From positions 1,552 through 65,551 of the forward strand of contig JAKCWW010000505.1 of NCBI GenBank assembly GCA_026260175.1: DNA of 64,000 bases, written 5' to 3'. Of this stretch, positions 1 to 14,200 are shown one piece after another. Numbering within the stretch: position 1 is the stretch's first letter; each line of letters starts with the position of its first letter. The position numbers and the translations under genes are program-made. The notes under the pieces are model-generated. The model saw only the letters and a program-made list of their open reading frames with translations, ran no database searches and was not told the origin of the DNA. Source of the DNA: Reticulitermes lucifugus. Taxonomy: Eukaryota > Arthropoda > Insecta > Blattodea > Rhinotermitidae.

Positions 1-802
1 ACCGAATGATAACAAGCATTCCCCGACTTCAATCTGCTCTTAATTTCTTCCCGAATGGAATTTCGATGCGTTAGGGTTGTTCCCAAATATTTGAACTGTT
101 CTAACCTTTCGAAGGATTTATTATCTATCTTTATGTTGTGATTTTGTCCTGCATTCTGATCTCAAGACTTGACCATGTGCTTAGATCTCTCAGCATTTAC
201 TTCTAGACCAGTCTCCATACTAGCGACTACTAAAGCTTCTGTGTTTTTATTTATAGCATGTACGCTTCCACCCAATACATTAACATCATCAGCATAAACT
301 AGAAGCTGATGTTTACCATTTAATTTCAAGCCCTCCTGGTTTGCCTGAACCCTCCTAATGGCATATTCCAAAGCAAAGTTGAAAAGCAATGGCGATAAAG
401 CATCTCCTTTTTTCAAACCATTCTTTATAAGAAATGTGTCAGACAAATGTTTGCGTACCCAAACTCTGCTATAGGTTTCATTTAGACACATTTTTATTAG
501 CCTTACTAGTTGCATGGGGATACCAAACTCAATGGGAATATTATACAAGACCTCCCTCATAAGAATCATAGGTTTTTTTGAAGTCTATAAATAGCTGATG
601 CACTGCCTCATTGTATTCCCATTTTTTTTTCAAGTATTTGACAAATGCAGAATATATGATCAGTAGTCGACCGGTTACGTCTAAATTCACACTGATGATC
701 CCCAATAATTTCTTCTGCATGTGGAGTTAACCTTGACAGAAGGATGTTGGACAGAATTTTGTATATGGTTGACAAAAGTGATATGCCTCGATAATTATGC
801 AA
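1..802 (-). mobile_element. Non-LTR retrotransposon reverse transcriptase relic, runs off the window edge
   Basis: Minus-strand reading gives two open stretches in different frames. 802-608 carries the RT start region (NYRGISLLSTIYKILSNIL, then a degraded QCEFRRNRST block). 569-162 carries the palm, with [10 protein letters not shown] and the catalytic YADD box near 296-285. A frameshift or stop separates them at about 570-607, and the frame decays again past 162. From 161 to 1 the element continues with the thumb or connection part. The same family recurs as 3' fragments at 7560, 20890, 37836, 53370 and 63010 on the plus strand. It resembles RTE/jockey-type RTs seen in many copies in insects. 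The copy is dead: frameshifted and truncated. Confidence 0.85.
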
Positions 803-810
803 ACAATGAA

Positions 811-1340
811 AATACGGTACATACTACGTACGCCTACAGAAGCAACTTTCCCATTGTTTTTCCCTCGGGGACCTAATACAGAAGACACAACGCGATATTT
901 ATTCCACGCTTTTTCTAGTACCTGTGTCGGGTCAGTCTTTTAAAGCAATAAGCTAGTGGGGTCAAGTTTGGAGTGTACAGCAAACCCTCGGTCATTCGAA
1001 TCTCGATCAACCGACCCCTGCACTAACTGACCCGCCTTCCGGTGAAGGAAGTGGTGGTGAGGGGGGAAGGGGAGTGATTCCGAACTTGTGTGTAAAGACT
1101 TGACTTTCGCATTCAGGCAACAACTTATACTGCATTTTTGTGGGGCCAATAATGTGGCCTACAGAACTACATTTATAAATCGACGACACTTAGGCTAACT
1201 TTAGTTAGTAAATCCCATTACGAAGCATATAAACCAAAAATAAAGGAATATACCGTCGATTACTACTGTTATCTATATTGTTATTTAATGCCACTATTCT
1301 AACATTCTAATTACTGTTGCAGTCAACCTTCATCAAAGTA
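811..1340. other. No gene recognised
   Basis: AT-rich DNA without a supported gene. Short open frames here show no recognisable domain. A C-rich/G-rich patch lies near 1045-1075. Confidence 0.4.
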
Positions 1341-1412
1341 TTTTGTTATTTGATATACCTGATGATGGCCATAAAAGGCCGAAACATGTAGTATAAAATA
1401 TAAATAGAGTTG
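1341..1412 (+). ncRNA. Hammerhead-ribozyme-like motif
   Basis: The core CTGATGA is at 1359-1365. One unpaired T follows, then stem II GGCC/GGCC (1367-1370 with 1377-1380), then GAAAC (1381-1385). The palindrome ACATGT (1384-1389) can form stem III, in cis or as a dimer. A1390 sits at the cleavage position, and GTAT (1391-1394) pairs with ATAC (1355-1358) as the start of stem I. The extra base between the core and stem II departs from the textbook motif. Short stem III motifs of this kind are known in Penelope-like elements and retrozymes. No activity is shown. Confidence 0.55.
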
Positions 1413-2200
1413 TGATCTACGGTACGGTATATTCCTTTATTTTTAGCCTAGGCCTAGCTAGGCGTACGCGACACAGGTCGAACTTCCGACACGCATTTAG
1501 GGCTTATTTTATTATTCCATACCAAATTTACGCTACTTGTGTACATGTGTGTTTTGTGCTAAGCATTGCCGACGTTCGGTTCTTTGGTTTCCTGAAGTCG
1601 CATCTGTAGGCTAGGCTAGGAAGCGGACATCGAACAACAGAGTAATGGATTGTCCCGACCCAAACTCCCCCTCACCCCCCTCCCACTTAGATCGCATGAC
1701 AGATGGTTTAACGTAATTTAAATACTAATTTCCAACCCTTAGGAGCGTTCGGATTCCCGCGGGACTCGACTGATATCGCTGGTCTTCCGTCTTTACGCGT
1801 GTTAACAACCAGGGAACCGTTGAAGGGCTTTTCATCAAATTACAGAATTTTAAGAAAAATTGTCATTAAAATAGGGCAGTTTTAACGATTGCTTCACATG
1901 ATAAGCTACATGCGTTGCTGGGCGTATGACCGTGCGCACACGTGCTCTGCACGTTTCCTCTCAATCTTTGGACCCAAACGCACGTTAGGGTTATAAAACT
2001 GGATTGGGCATTGGTATTCACGCTCATGTTTCTATATGAACTAGGAGCCTGTTCATCTATTGAACTGTCACCCATAATTTATTTCCTCTTTGTAAACAAT
2101 CTACAATATGTACATAAACAAAAAAAGAAACAATCAGCTCACGTGATTCCTGATAACGAACCTAATTTGTGTTAATTCCTATGGCTGGAGACGGTATGCA
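1413..2200. other. Upstream region of the SLC17 gene, no gene recognised
   Basis: No coding domain is seen. The last few hundred bases before 2280 should hold the promoter and 5' untranslated region of the downstream transporter, but no clear TATA box or initiator could be assigned by eye. Confidence 0.35.
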
Positions 2201-2279
2201 AGCAAGTAAACATGAGTTGGTGAAAAACATACGTTCAGTTTCGTTTTGTCGCCAACACAACCGACATTATCGCTGAAAC

Positions 2280-2286
2280 ATGGCAG
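2280..2286 (+). CDS. SLC17-like gene, coding exon 1 (7 nt)
   Basis: ATGGCAG followed by the donor GTAAAG. It joins to 3258 to give M-A-G-C-M-P-V-R-D, which matches the short N-terminus of insect SLC17 proteins. Without it the next exon would rely on an ATG inside intron sequence. This start is inferred from splice phase and the good donor. Confidence 0.7.
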
Positions 2287-5200
2287 GTAAAGTGACACCC
2301 ACCACTGTGCCCGAGGAGGTGCTATATCAGTTTCTTTTACAACCTCAAATAAAACTCTTTATAAGTAGGATATGGGCGGGGATTGTAGCAGCATAGAACA
2401 GGTCAGAAATGTGTACAACATTTTGATCAAAAACCAGACCAGGGTATATATATGGGAGCATAATAATAAAATAATCTCATAGAAGCACGGTGGGAAGGTC
2501 ATTATCATCATCATCATCAGGGTATATATTTGGGGAGATGATATTAAAATAATCTCATAGAAACATGGTGGGAAGGTCATTATCACCATCATCATCATCA
2601 TCATCATCAGGGTATATATTTGGGGGGATAATATTAAAATAATCTCATAGAAACACGGTGGGAAGGTCATCATCATCAATCAGCAGCAGCAGGGTAAAAA
2701 CAAATTTCTGGCTTGTTCTATCTTCATGGGTATTGGTCTCTCTATCTTCTCTTTGGTTGACATACATTTCTTCTGCCAGGTGGAATGTACTCATACACTA
2801 ACCTGGCAACATATGTACTTTTCATTTGTAATAAATGTTGTGTCCACTTGCATCCATACTCCACAATAATTCATTTCAATTATAGGTATTTAATTCTTCT
2901 CTTGTTTCTTGAATTGTTTTATTGTCACATAATGTATATCCTGTAACTGACCTCAAAAATTTCATATTCACTGTTTAAATTTTCCTTTCATGTTTTGTTA
3001 AACGAAAATTCTCATACCCATACAGAAGCCTTGATGCGCCATTATCTGCGTTCAAATATGCCTCATTATTACTTGTTTTATATTTTCATCTAATTGCACT
3101 GCATACAAACTAGAACCTTTGTAGCTTCTTATGTAATTATCATTCATACATGACATATATTCCAAGGAGTTAAATTCTTGTATTTGTTCAATTATGTTGT
3201 TGTCAATAATACCAGAGAAATAGTTTTTTGCATTGCTGTGGTGTCTGCTGTTCACAGGATGCATGCCTGTGAGGGACATCCTGTGGTATTTGGTATTCAC
3301 AGGCTTCGCAGTCAATTATATGATCCGGCTGAATGTTAATATTGGCATTGTATCAATGGTGAAAAGTCGACCACCAAAGTTAGGTAATATATCACACTCC
3401 AGTGTGTGTGTCCAGTCACAAACGTCACTGACTTCTGATAACAGCAGTACCAACATGACAACATTAGAAGTGCACCTTGCAGATGAGGTAAGCTACTCAG
3501 AAAATTATAAACGATTATAGTCACTGTAGCTAGTTATGTTGCACATACATCTACTCTATCAACACTCACATTTACAGTAGAATTCTTTTAATCCAGCATC
3601 CATGGGTCTAGACAGGTGCCAGATTATGAAACAGTAACTATAATGACCTAAGTTCTTACAGGTAATGTTTTTGTTACTGCTCCTATACTTTGGCTGCATA
3701 ACTAATCGGAGAAGTATTCCATTTGGATATCTCCTTCTGCTGCTGGTTCAGGGGTGTCAGGGTCCCTTCCCATGAAGTCCCTTCAGTTTCTATCAGGGAT
3801 ACTGAAGCACCAGGAGGCTGTGGCTCAGGAGTCTTAACAACTGAAGAAGTTTATGGCATAGGAGACAAGGGGTCAGGAGGTACCACAGCAGTTGATGTAC
3901 AGAAACTGTTAGAGGTCTTCTTCCAGACCTGGGACTATTTTCCTGAACCGTGGAAGCATCAGGATTTTTGGAGTATCAGCATCTGCGTTCAAGGACTTCT
4001 ACTGTATATGAACTATTATAAAGTATTTAAAAGTTTTAATATACAAGTTCATATTTTGAATAAAATATCTGAACCTATCCACTATTAAGCTTCTGCCATC
4101 TGACTTTCAGTACATAAGTGCTCCGCAATTATTCACATATGTCTGTATACATACATAGAGCTGTAATAAACCTAAAACTTATTATCTGTAGCTAATTAAC
4201 AAAATCCATTACACTATAGTCTTACAATACGCCGCATATATTTTTATATTTGCGAAGTCTTACTTCACTCGTCTATGGCAAGTGTAACTTCTGAAGCCCC
4301 GTGTAATATATGCATAATGAAAAGTAACAGACCAAACATAATTTCGGTTTCCCTCATAAAGAGTACAAAACTTCTATCATTTGCACCTAGCTGGTTGCAA
4401 TGAGATATGATGTTCTTGAAGCAGTGAATATTAAGAAAGACATAATACTGTCACATCTCAGAAGGCTGTAATTCTAATTTCCAGTATCTTTTGAGAAGTG
4501 AAAATAACGTAATACTGTTCAACATGGTTGCTCCAATGAGAGAACAGAACACAGAAAAGCAGTTTCTAATCACAGTGTCAAAATAAGTGACATTTATGAA
4601 TTGACGACGAACCATCCTGGCAAGAGTATGATCCAGAGAAAAGCTTACAAATTCATGGAGCGATTCAACAAATGGCAGAACAGTGTAGATGATAATGAAA
4701 ATCTGGATGACTGCTGATGTAACGTGTTGAAGTTAAGGATGAGATTAGTCAGCGTGCCTGGGACAACAGAACCATCTGCACTGATAAAAATGCATCTTAA
4801 ATGTGCATGATGATGTGACAGAAGTGGAGCAAGAATGGTTTAAGACATAACCAAAAACATCTTATTCTGCTGGAACAGGAAATTTGTGGATAATGCTGCA
4901 GCTATCACATACTGTTGGACACAACAGCACAACACAAGAAACAAAATATGGGAGATTTCCATAGAGGGTTATGAAGTCTGGTGAGCTGCCCAGGTGGCTT
5001 GGGCAGCTGACTGAATTGTGTAACACTCCACAGAAATCTCCTTGTAGAATAAAAATAATAATGATGCTTTGGAATAATTATTTTTAATTAGGAATTTTGT
5101 AAAACTTGGCTGTTTTACAATGATTACAGGATGCAATGTAATGTCGTGCTCCCATTTTAAAGAATTACATGAAAATATAATGGACTGATGCCATGCACAG

Positions 5201-8200
5201 GGCATTGGTTCAGTAAATTTAACAACTATACTGAAGTGGGAATCAAGATATTTTGATTGGTCATTCTGGTGGTGGTGGCAGAATAAAGATGCCCAGTTGC
5301 CAGCAGCTGACTCAACAAACTATATATACTCACCATACACTTTTTTCCTAATTCATTTAATAAAGCATACTAACTAACTAACTAACTCTATAAAAAGAAT
5401 CCTTCTTGAGCTAGAGGACTACACTGCTGTGATTATGATGAAATGGCTAATGTATGTCTCTGTGCAGTCAAGATTTGACTGGGATGAGAAGCAGCAAGGG
5501 TTAGTTCTTGCAAGTTTCTTCTGGTTCTTCTGGGCTACGCAAGTTCCTGGTGGCTTGCTGGCACAACGTTATGGTACTAAGCTGGTATTTGGGCTTACAA
5601 ATGGTGTTCCATGCTTGCTCTCTTTCTTCATTCCACTATGTGCAAGACTGGATTATCGTGTTCTTGTTTTCCTCAGAGCTCTTCAAGGCTTCATTGCTGT
5701 AAGTACAATTTCCCAAAGTACTCTTTTTCTCAGGGTAAGATTGTCCCATCCACGCCCTCAAGGGAGTGGAGGTACATCTCCACTCATTCTTAACCTCAGC
5801 ACTAGGTGGACTTGAGTGGTCAAGTTCATGCCCCAGATGCTTTACCCCCGGGAAAAAACCCCAATACCCACAGAACAGGAGGCTGGATGGGCCCCAGAGC
5901 AGGTCTGGACATTTTGGAGAGAGACAAGAAAAACTCTTGCCCCCCGCCGGGATACGAACGCTGGACCATCCAGCCACAGCATAGTCACTATATCGACTAT
6001 TCTGGCTCTTCCTTTTTTCCAGGGCATTTTTCGTATTTAAGTACAAAGAATGAAAATTTATGAGATATATACACAAGCAGTCAAGTCTGAGAGTAAAGCA
6101 CTCCAGCTTATGTCTGTGGAATCTTTTAGCACCTTACTTAGCAGGTTCCTAACAAATAATACACACACATGATGGTAGAGGAAAATTAATAAATAAACAT
6201 TGGCTTCTTTAAAAAATATAGCTCTTTGTTAGTTTTGCCACATCTGTCAGTCTGTCCACATGCAACATGACAAGCTATCAATAAATTTTCATGAAATTTG
6301 TTAGTGGGAGGTTTACTAAAATTTATTGGAACATTCTAATTTTGGTCAAAATTGGGCAACAACAATGGACACTTTAAAAAGTCATCTTGAAAGGAACTTG
6401 CTAGGTATCTATAAAATCAAAAACTCTTTCAAGCAAAAGTAGTAGAGAAAAATAAGAAAATGTTCAATACACTGTTTCTGTGTGTCTTGGAGTTTTCAAG
6501 ATAATTAAACAAGTGAGACTTTTATATCTCATAACTACAGACTCATGGGACTGACTGTGATCATATTTTATGGTGGAGGTCCCTGCTTGTTTGCCATTTC
6601 TGTTTTACACCATTTTTAAAACAACATCAGAAGTTACCACTCACAGACTGAAATCATAGAGGCAAGAACTGAGTAAACACTAGAATTGTTGTGCTATACA
6701 TACATTGCCTAATTTGTTAACTGACAAATTCATTGGATACAATTCACAATTAAATGTAAGGGGGGGAGGGGGTGTTAAATCTGAGGGAAACTCAAGTACA
6801 ACCACCATAAAAATTGAACTTCATATTTCACTGCAATAATTCACACTGAATAATATCAGTAACATAATGTACAAGAGAAAGTTAGTGTATTTTCTTATCT
6901 CTACTTATGCAGATACCTTGTGTGAAATAGGTTAAATATATCTAGTTATGTCACACAAATGTTGTGATTACACCAAGCTACAATGGCATAAGGCAATGCA
7001 GCAATGAGGACTCACATTTTACAAACATCAGTCCTGAAAATTAACCATTTGTTGCAGATTATGTCTCAGGATAAATTAGTCAGTAATATGATCAGCCACA
7101 GACTGGACATTTCGGTTAGATTTGTGGCTTGGGAAAAGATTTTTCTGTTTGCCACCAAATTCACCTGTGTGAACCTGATCCCACGGTCAGGTCCAGCAGA
7201 ATGGTACGACGCCGCATTGTGTACCCTTCCGCTAGACATGACCTGTGAATCAGGATTTGTCACTGAACTTCACACAAGCACTTGGGTCCACCCAGCTTCC
7301 CATTCAATGGGCAATATGAGTCCTTCTCCCTCAGGACAAAGCATCTGGCACATGAAGTCAACCATTAATTTTAATCTAATGCCACATTTAAAAAGTCTGG
7401 AAGTTTACCTTCTCTACCTACATGCTTTCATGACATGGTGCTTGGACACAGGGACTTTACTTTTATATTTGTCACAAATTAAAATATGTTAGGTGTCTGA
7501 GAAGAAAGTCGTAATTTGTACTATTTGTGTATCATTACTATGGTGATAGACACAAGTAGGAAGAGATGGACACGACACATAGCATGTGTGGAGGCCATGA
7601 GAAATATGTTGAAAATGATGACTGAAAAACCTTCACAGAAGAGACCACTTGGGAAATGTAGGTTTATATGGATAGATAATGTTAACATAAATCTTGGAGC
7701 AACAGGAAAAGGCAGGTTACATCAATCAGGACAGTGACTAGATTATAAGTTGGACAATTGAAGAACTGGGTTCAGTTAATGGTAGGGGTAAACTGGGGAC
7801 CATCTAACCTCCTACAAAATGGGTACCAGGGACATTTTCACTAGGAATAAAGTGGCTGGGGTGTGAAGCAGACCATTGATCTCCCATGCAAAGTCAAGGT
7901 TAAGAATGTGTGGGGCTGCACTTCCACATCCCCCCCCCCACCCCATGACTTCAGTGCTTGGTGTTTGATTAAGCACAGGGACCACTTTACCTTTTACTTT
8001 TGCAAAAATAATGTGAAGGTGTGAACTACGAGTACATTCAACTGGCTCAGGACAGTGACCAGTGTCATATTTTTGTGGTTATCATACAAGAAGAACACTT
8101 CTTGAATTGTTAAATAATTACAAACTTTTCAAGAAAGATGTTGCATCACACAGTTCAATACCGTACATTGCATGTAATTTTGACTTTATGTATTGTGATA

Positions 8201-11200
8201 TTCCAGTAAAAAAATCATCAGTTTGATGGAAGACATCATAAGAAATAGCATTTCTTATAACATACTTCAACTATAAAATAATTATCTGTTTTCAAAAGGC
8301 TAACACTTGCTATTCTATTGCCATTTATGTTAGTGGACAGAATTGATAGTATTTTGAAATTATTCATCCTGTGCATTTTACTAAATATTCGTTTATAAAA
8401 CCAACTTAATGCATAAGTTACCAACACATTAAATACACATTCAGCAGCTGCTGAATGCTGTATATAAAGGAGTATTACAGATGTATTCTTTTATATATCA
8501 GCAAGTTTTAAATTTGGTAGTGAAAGACCTTACTTTTAAACGTGTTTGTAACAGCAACATGTTATTTTATAAAGTCTACTATTTAGCTGCTGCCTTCCCA
8601 GAACTTAATCATGCTCAAAGCATGCATATTCAGTGAGTCTGTAATTTCAGTGTTGCTGAAGGGCAATAATATGGTTAACAGTGAAATATGCATAGTTTAA
8701 CTATGTATGATGTTTATAATTACATAATTATAATTATGTAATAATTATATAAATATTGTGATTACAGACACAACTTCAATCAGTTTTATGTCAGTGTGTG
8801 AAATAATACACAATGCTGCTTGTTAAAACAGGGAGCATCATGGCCTGCAATGCATAATTTGGCAGCAAACTGGATTCCACCAAATGAACGCAGTAAATTT
8901 GTCACTGCTTATATGGGTATGCTAACAAGAAGCCAATTTAAATACTTTATGCCTCTTTTCTTATTGTATAAAGATGTCATTATATCCATGTATCTGTTCT
9001 CCCTTAAAACCTTTGCACCAACTGACAGATTTAATCCTTTAAAGCATAATGGTTACTGCATGTAAGATCTACTTTAACATTCAACAAGTCAGGCACTGTA
9101 CGTATAAACTTAACACTAAGGCATGTTTGTGTAACCAATGTTGCTGTGGAAAAGCAGTAAATATTACATATTCTGAGTGTGTGTCTGTGGACTTAGTTAT
9201 CCAGCATGCAAAGCACATGCGCTGTATTATATTGCCATCTGTTGTCTGTCCAGCTCTACCAGATTTTTCCACATTATCTCATAAATGGCACGATGTTCGT
9301 GAAGTTCAGAAAAAAGTTATTGAACACAACATGCATGTTTTGATTTTCTCTACAACTTTTGTCTGAAACATTTCTCATTCTAAGAAGAATTGTGCGAGAT
9401 CTATCACAAATGTACATAGGTCTTCACGTAATGTACCTGTTATTCTTGTCAGATTTTAATCAAACTTGAATTTTCTTGACAGATTTTCAAAAAATACTCA
9501 CATATCAAATTTCATGAAAATACATCAAGTGGGAGCCGAGTTGTCCCACGTGGACGGACGGACAGACATGATGAAGCTCATAGTCACCTTTTGCAATTCT
9601 GAAAATGCACCTAAAAACAATTCATTTTGCCCACAAAGTGTATTTGTGTGTTTTGTATGATTCTAGTATTAACAGTAATTATTTGCCTATACAGCATCAA
9701 CATCAACTCTTTTTTGTAATGTGGATGCAGGGATTGTCTGGGAAACAGGAACTGAATTTCTGAATATCATTTTGATAAAATCCATGTTTCAAAGGGTTAA
9801 TGATATGTGGCATGAACAACATGCCCCTACGAGCTACTCAACCTCTTTATTTTTCAATTTACCATCATCAGTAATATCAACATGACTGTTACTGAGGGGC
9901 GATGTTGTGGTAAAGCACTGGAATCATATCCTGGAGATGCCCCATTCAAATCTCAGTCTGCATACCAGATATTCTGACTGAGGTTTTCCATGATTTTCCT
10001 CAATCCCTCCAGGCAAACATTGGGATAGTACTTTGATTATACCATGATCAAATCCCTTAGGTTGTTTCTAGTTCTTCATTCACTGATAATGCTATCAGTG
10101 ACACAACATGTCCCAAGATAAGACAGTGCCATAAAATTACAATCCCCAGCACACAGCCTGATATTTGAACTTATGAGGTGGGAGTGACACTAACTAACCA
10201 CATCCATTGAGACCTTCTCGATAAGGTTATAATAATTCAGCTGGTAGCAATTCCATGCCTGTTAAGAAATACAAAGAATTATTACCTCACTCATAACTGT
10301 CCACCACTGGTCCCATCTATCCTATGCAAGTTGGAAGGAACACTGCAACCACTTAATACAGCAACACTATTTTATCTGACCAATATTGCGTCACTATCTG
10401 TCGGCTAGCTGATCTTGCAAACTGCAGCACCCCCTCCCCCCCACATACACACGCCCATGCCCACACACACACATATGCACACACACACACACACACACAG
10501 GACTAAACCAATATACACAGGAAAGTGTTTATGAGTTGTATTCAGAATGTCTCATTATATTGTAAAATAATTACTTTACAATCCCTGCTAGGATCACAGC
10601 ATATATGAAGCTATGCTGAGGAAAGCAGGTATTTCAAGTTCTCAAGAAATTGTCTGTGGTCTCTGATTTATTCATTATCATTGAAATGTCAGGTGGCTAT
10701 TTCATTTGAAATGTTTGTAATTTCCAATTCTGGTTAAAATGGGATAAAACTAACATGCTTTACATGAAGACCTACATGCATGTCAGTACATAACTCACTA
10801 ATTATCTACCAGAACAGAGCATGTTCCAAACAAATGAAACTCGATACACTTTTCCTGTAAGTTTGTGGCTGATTTTTACAAACTGTTTCACTGGAAGTTT
10901 TTGGCTCTCTGCTCCATTTGTTTTACACTATTTAGGGGACAGCAAAATTCATAAAATGAAAATATGGAGGCAAAAGCAGAGCAAATACTCCAGACCTGTT
11001 GCCTTATACATACATTTCCAAACTTGTTCAAAACAATGATCAACCTTAAGGATCACACTCCATGATGGGTTGCATAATCAAGCCCCGTCTCTCCCACACA
11101 CACACACAAACTCTGAATAAAGCACATGATGATGATGACGATGATATAATGGGTGCTTTGTGTATGAATATCCACATTGTATTATCTCTTATCAAACTGA

Positions 11201-14200
11201 TCTATATGCATATACCTTTCTGATACAAAAAAATACAATATGTAACACATATGCCATACATAACAGATGGAGTAACAGGATGGACTCTGAGTCTGGAAAT
11301 GTTATTTACATTTTAACTTACTAAATGTGGCACTATAGCTTTCAATATTTCAGGCAACTGCAAATTGGTCATCTGATTACACTGAGACTGTACCTTTTGT
11401 CTATAGACAGTGTGTAGTTTCTAATCACATCTAATGAAAGATGCAGGCAAGTGGTTAGAACAGTCCTATCAACCTGTTATGTGATGTGGGAAATTTTGGC
11501 AAAATTTGGTCTGCATGCAGGCAATATGATATTCACTGCACAGAATGAAGAATGACTTAGTATACATACAATTATATGTATACTTTTACATGCATATTTG
11601 TCTAAACATCATGTGCAATAAGCATACATTGACAATAATAGGAAAAATGTATACAAAATGCAATTCACAACCTAGGCTAGGGTGTCACTATTTGAGCACA
11701 TTTTTACAAAATGAAACAGTAATGTAGTGTGTATGTCTCCATAAGCAAACAGCTCATAAGATTAAAAAATTGCTTCAGTGTTCTATCTTGGCTGTGCCAG
11801 TGGAAGGGTTACCGATGTTTCCTCATTTCAAATGTCTCTGTGGGCAACAGGTTGCCTGTGAGCTAAGGGTTCAGCAGGTCTGGGTTAGAACTCTTGGTTT
11901 GTACACAGGAGGCTGAGGGTTTGAATCTTTGTCCAGAAACTGAGTTGTTTCATGAGATGCGAGGTTCTCACAGTGATAAATGTTACAAATTAGGGTCTTT
12001 GAGGATGTAATGACTTGCAGTATAGGGCCTCCATCTGCAAGGCAGCAGGTTCACCCAAAGTGTTGGTACTTACATACCACAATACATGGTATTGTATTTC
12101 AGAAGACTGTTTCATACTCACACTGCCATTTGTCACTATATGACATGTGCAGTTGAGATGGTGTCATTAAATAGCCTATGAATAACTAAATCTTACAATT
12201 TTCAGGTAGTTCTGTAGGAGCTGCTATTACATACCCCCTCTGTGGTTTTCTCATCAACTGGTTTGACTGGCCATCGGTTTACCATGTGACTGGTGTGGTT
12301 GGAGTAATATGGTTCATAGCCTGGTGGCTCCTGGTGTATGACAGTCCTTCAAAACATCCACACATCTCTGAGAAAGAAAAAAATTACATCCTGAATAAAC
12401 TTGGGGAGACTGTCACCGAGAAGAGGATAAACGTACGGGTCTGATTTACATGTGCACTTTCCTCTCCCTTGTATATCATAGGGGAAGTAAAGTCTTCCCT
12501 CTACATAAGCATCATTCACTGAAAGGGAATAGAAAATTTCAGGTCAAGCTCACTGTATTTGTAACATCGGCATTAACGAATGTGAGTGCTCAGGTTCACC
12601 CTCCAGCCACTTTATCCTTGGGAAAGAGATACTAGTGTATACAGAACTGGAGAAGTCCCATTGCCAGTCTTTATGTAAGAGCATGAAAAAAATCCTACCA
12701 ACACCATGAATCACAGCCAAATTTTGCAGCCTGTAGTCAGTCCCTTAACTGACTGAGCTATCCTGGTTCACTCCTTAAAAAATACTTTCCCAGTCACCAA
12801 TTTCTTTGATGAGTAACATTTCTTACCATCTGGTAGACCTTGGGGAACAGCCCTTGTATACTGTCTTTATTCTAAAACATGAGATTAGTGGTGACCCCAC
12901 ATTCATCAAGATAAAACGTCTCATGACCTTTCCTCCTCATTTGTTTCTTCAGGGTAAGGAATTTCAGTCACCACTGAACAATATCAATGTTCTCATTAAT
13001 GAAATGCCTCTTGCTCTAAGTTCTCTCTTCCATACAAAACCCATTCCTTTCAGAAGTCTTCTCAGAGACACTGAACTCCACCTCCAAATAATGTTTCTTT
13101 CATGACAGGCAATAATTTCTGTACTACCAACATGACTCCCTTTACAAGGTAAAATTCTCGTATCATGTGCCTGATCACTATTCTGTCCAAATCATCCACT
13201 TCAGCTTTTCCATACACACTTTTACTAATAAAAAAAGAATAAAAATGTTATCATTTATCAAATTAAATCTCCTGCTTTAAGGGAACAACTCTCTTTTGTT
13301 GTAAGAGAATATTTATTTTCTTATTATGCAACTTATATGCTACAAAAATGCACTACAAAACCTACAGCCTAAAAGCGTTATGCTGACAAAGTCTGTTCTG
13401 TGCTGTACATGTCTAAACCAAACCTTTCATATGGCAACTCATGCTGAAAAACATGGAAGATGAATTATGATAACTTATGACATTTTTACCTGTATTTACC
13501 AAGTGTTCTCTGTGGATCATGAGGATGTCCTTCGCTGCACTTAAATCCATGTTACAGAAGTTTTGTTAACCGCTGCATAATTGGCTGATCTTGCAGCTGC
13601 CTTTTCAATTGGCATTACAGAACACTTATTTCCAACTTCCTCATCACAGCATTCAATAACCGTTCTGGTTATTTCTTGATCCTGACTATCAGTAACTTAA
13701 TTTGGAATCTACATTTCTGTAACATGGCACCTTTCCCTCTTTGCTGCTAACCCCATGCTGTCAGCTTGCAAGGTATTTGGCAAATACTCTACTTCACCAG
13801 CAAGAAGGAATAACATTGTACTTAAGAAACTAAAGTTTACTCATTTAATTTGTAAAAAGAGTTGGTAATGAAGATTTGAATCACATCCAAAAACTGTACT
13901 CCAGAACTTGCACATTACATTAACAACCCTGGCTACCATACACACATACATACGTACAAAAGTACAGACTACATTTTGTACCTTTGGGTGTTCTCTATTA
14001 CGTATGCAGAAACAGATATGCTACAGTTTTATATACTGTACTAGATTTACAATTTGTGATAAAAATGCACTCAGTGACATGGTGGATACATCCGTCATTT
14101 GATTACATATCTTTGCACTGTAATGTACAGCAGTATTTCTTTTTTCAAGTTACCAACCCCCTGGAAAGAAATTATACTGTCAAGATCTGTGTGGATGAAC

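Larger units (their letters stand above)
3488..5467. other. SLC17-like intron 2
   Basis: Holds a likely mariner relic (4560-4930) and an ACTA/CTAA microsatellite (5362-5386). The 121-codon open frame at 3723-4088 has no recognised domain and I do not call it a gene. Confidence 0.5.

Noticed and set aside
2359-2679. Met-rich 106-codon minus frame
   Set aside because: Translation of a tandem repeat with ATC runs.
6225-6345. Antisense copy of the GACAGAC repeat
   Set aside because: GTCAGTCTGTCCACATG and TTTTCATGAAATTTG are suggestive, but spacing differs and the rest does not align by eye.
7004-7492. 162-codon open frame
   Set aside because: Inside intron 3 of the SLC17-like gene; no domain, no splice logic and no codon pattern that I can support.
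9049-9366. 105-codon open frame as a host gene
   Set aside because: Its phrases belong to a dispersed repeat that continues past the stop into the GGACGGACGGACAGAC tail.
10441-10500. CRISPR-like array
   Set aside because: A simple dinucleotide repeat; no spacer structure anywhere in the window, and the sequence is eukaryotic.
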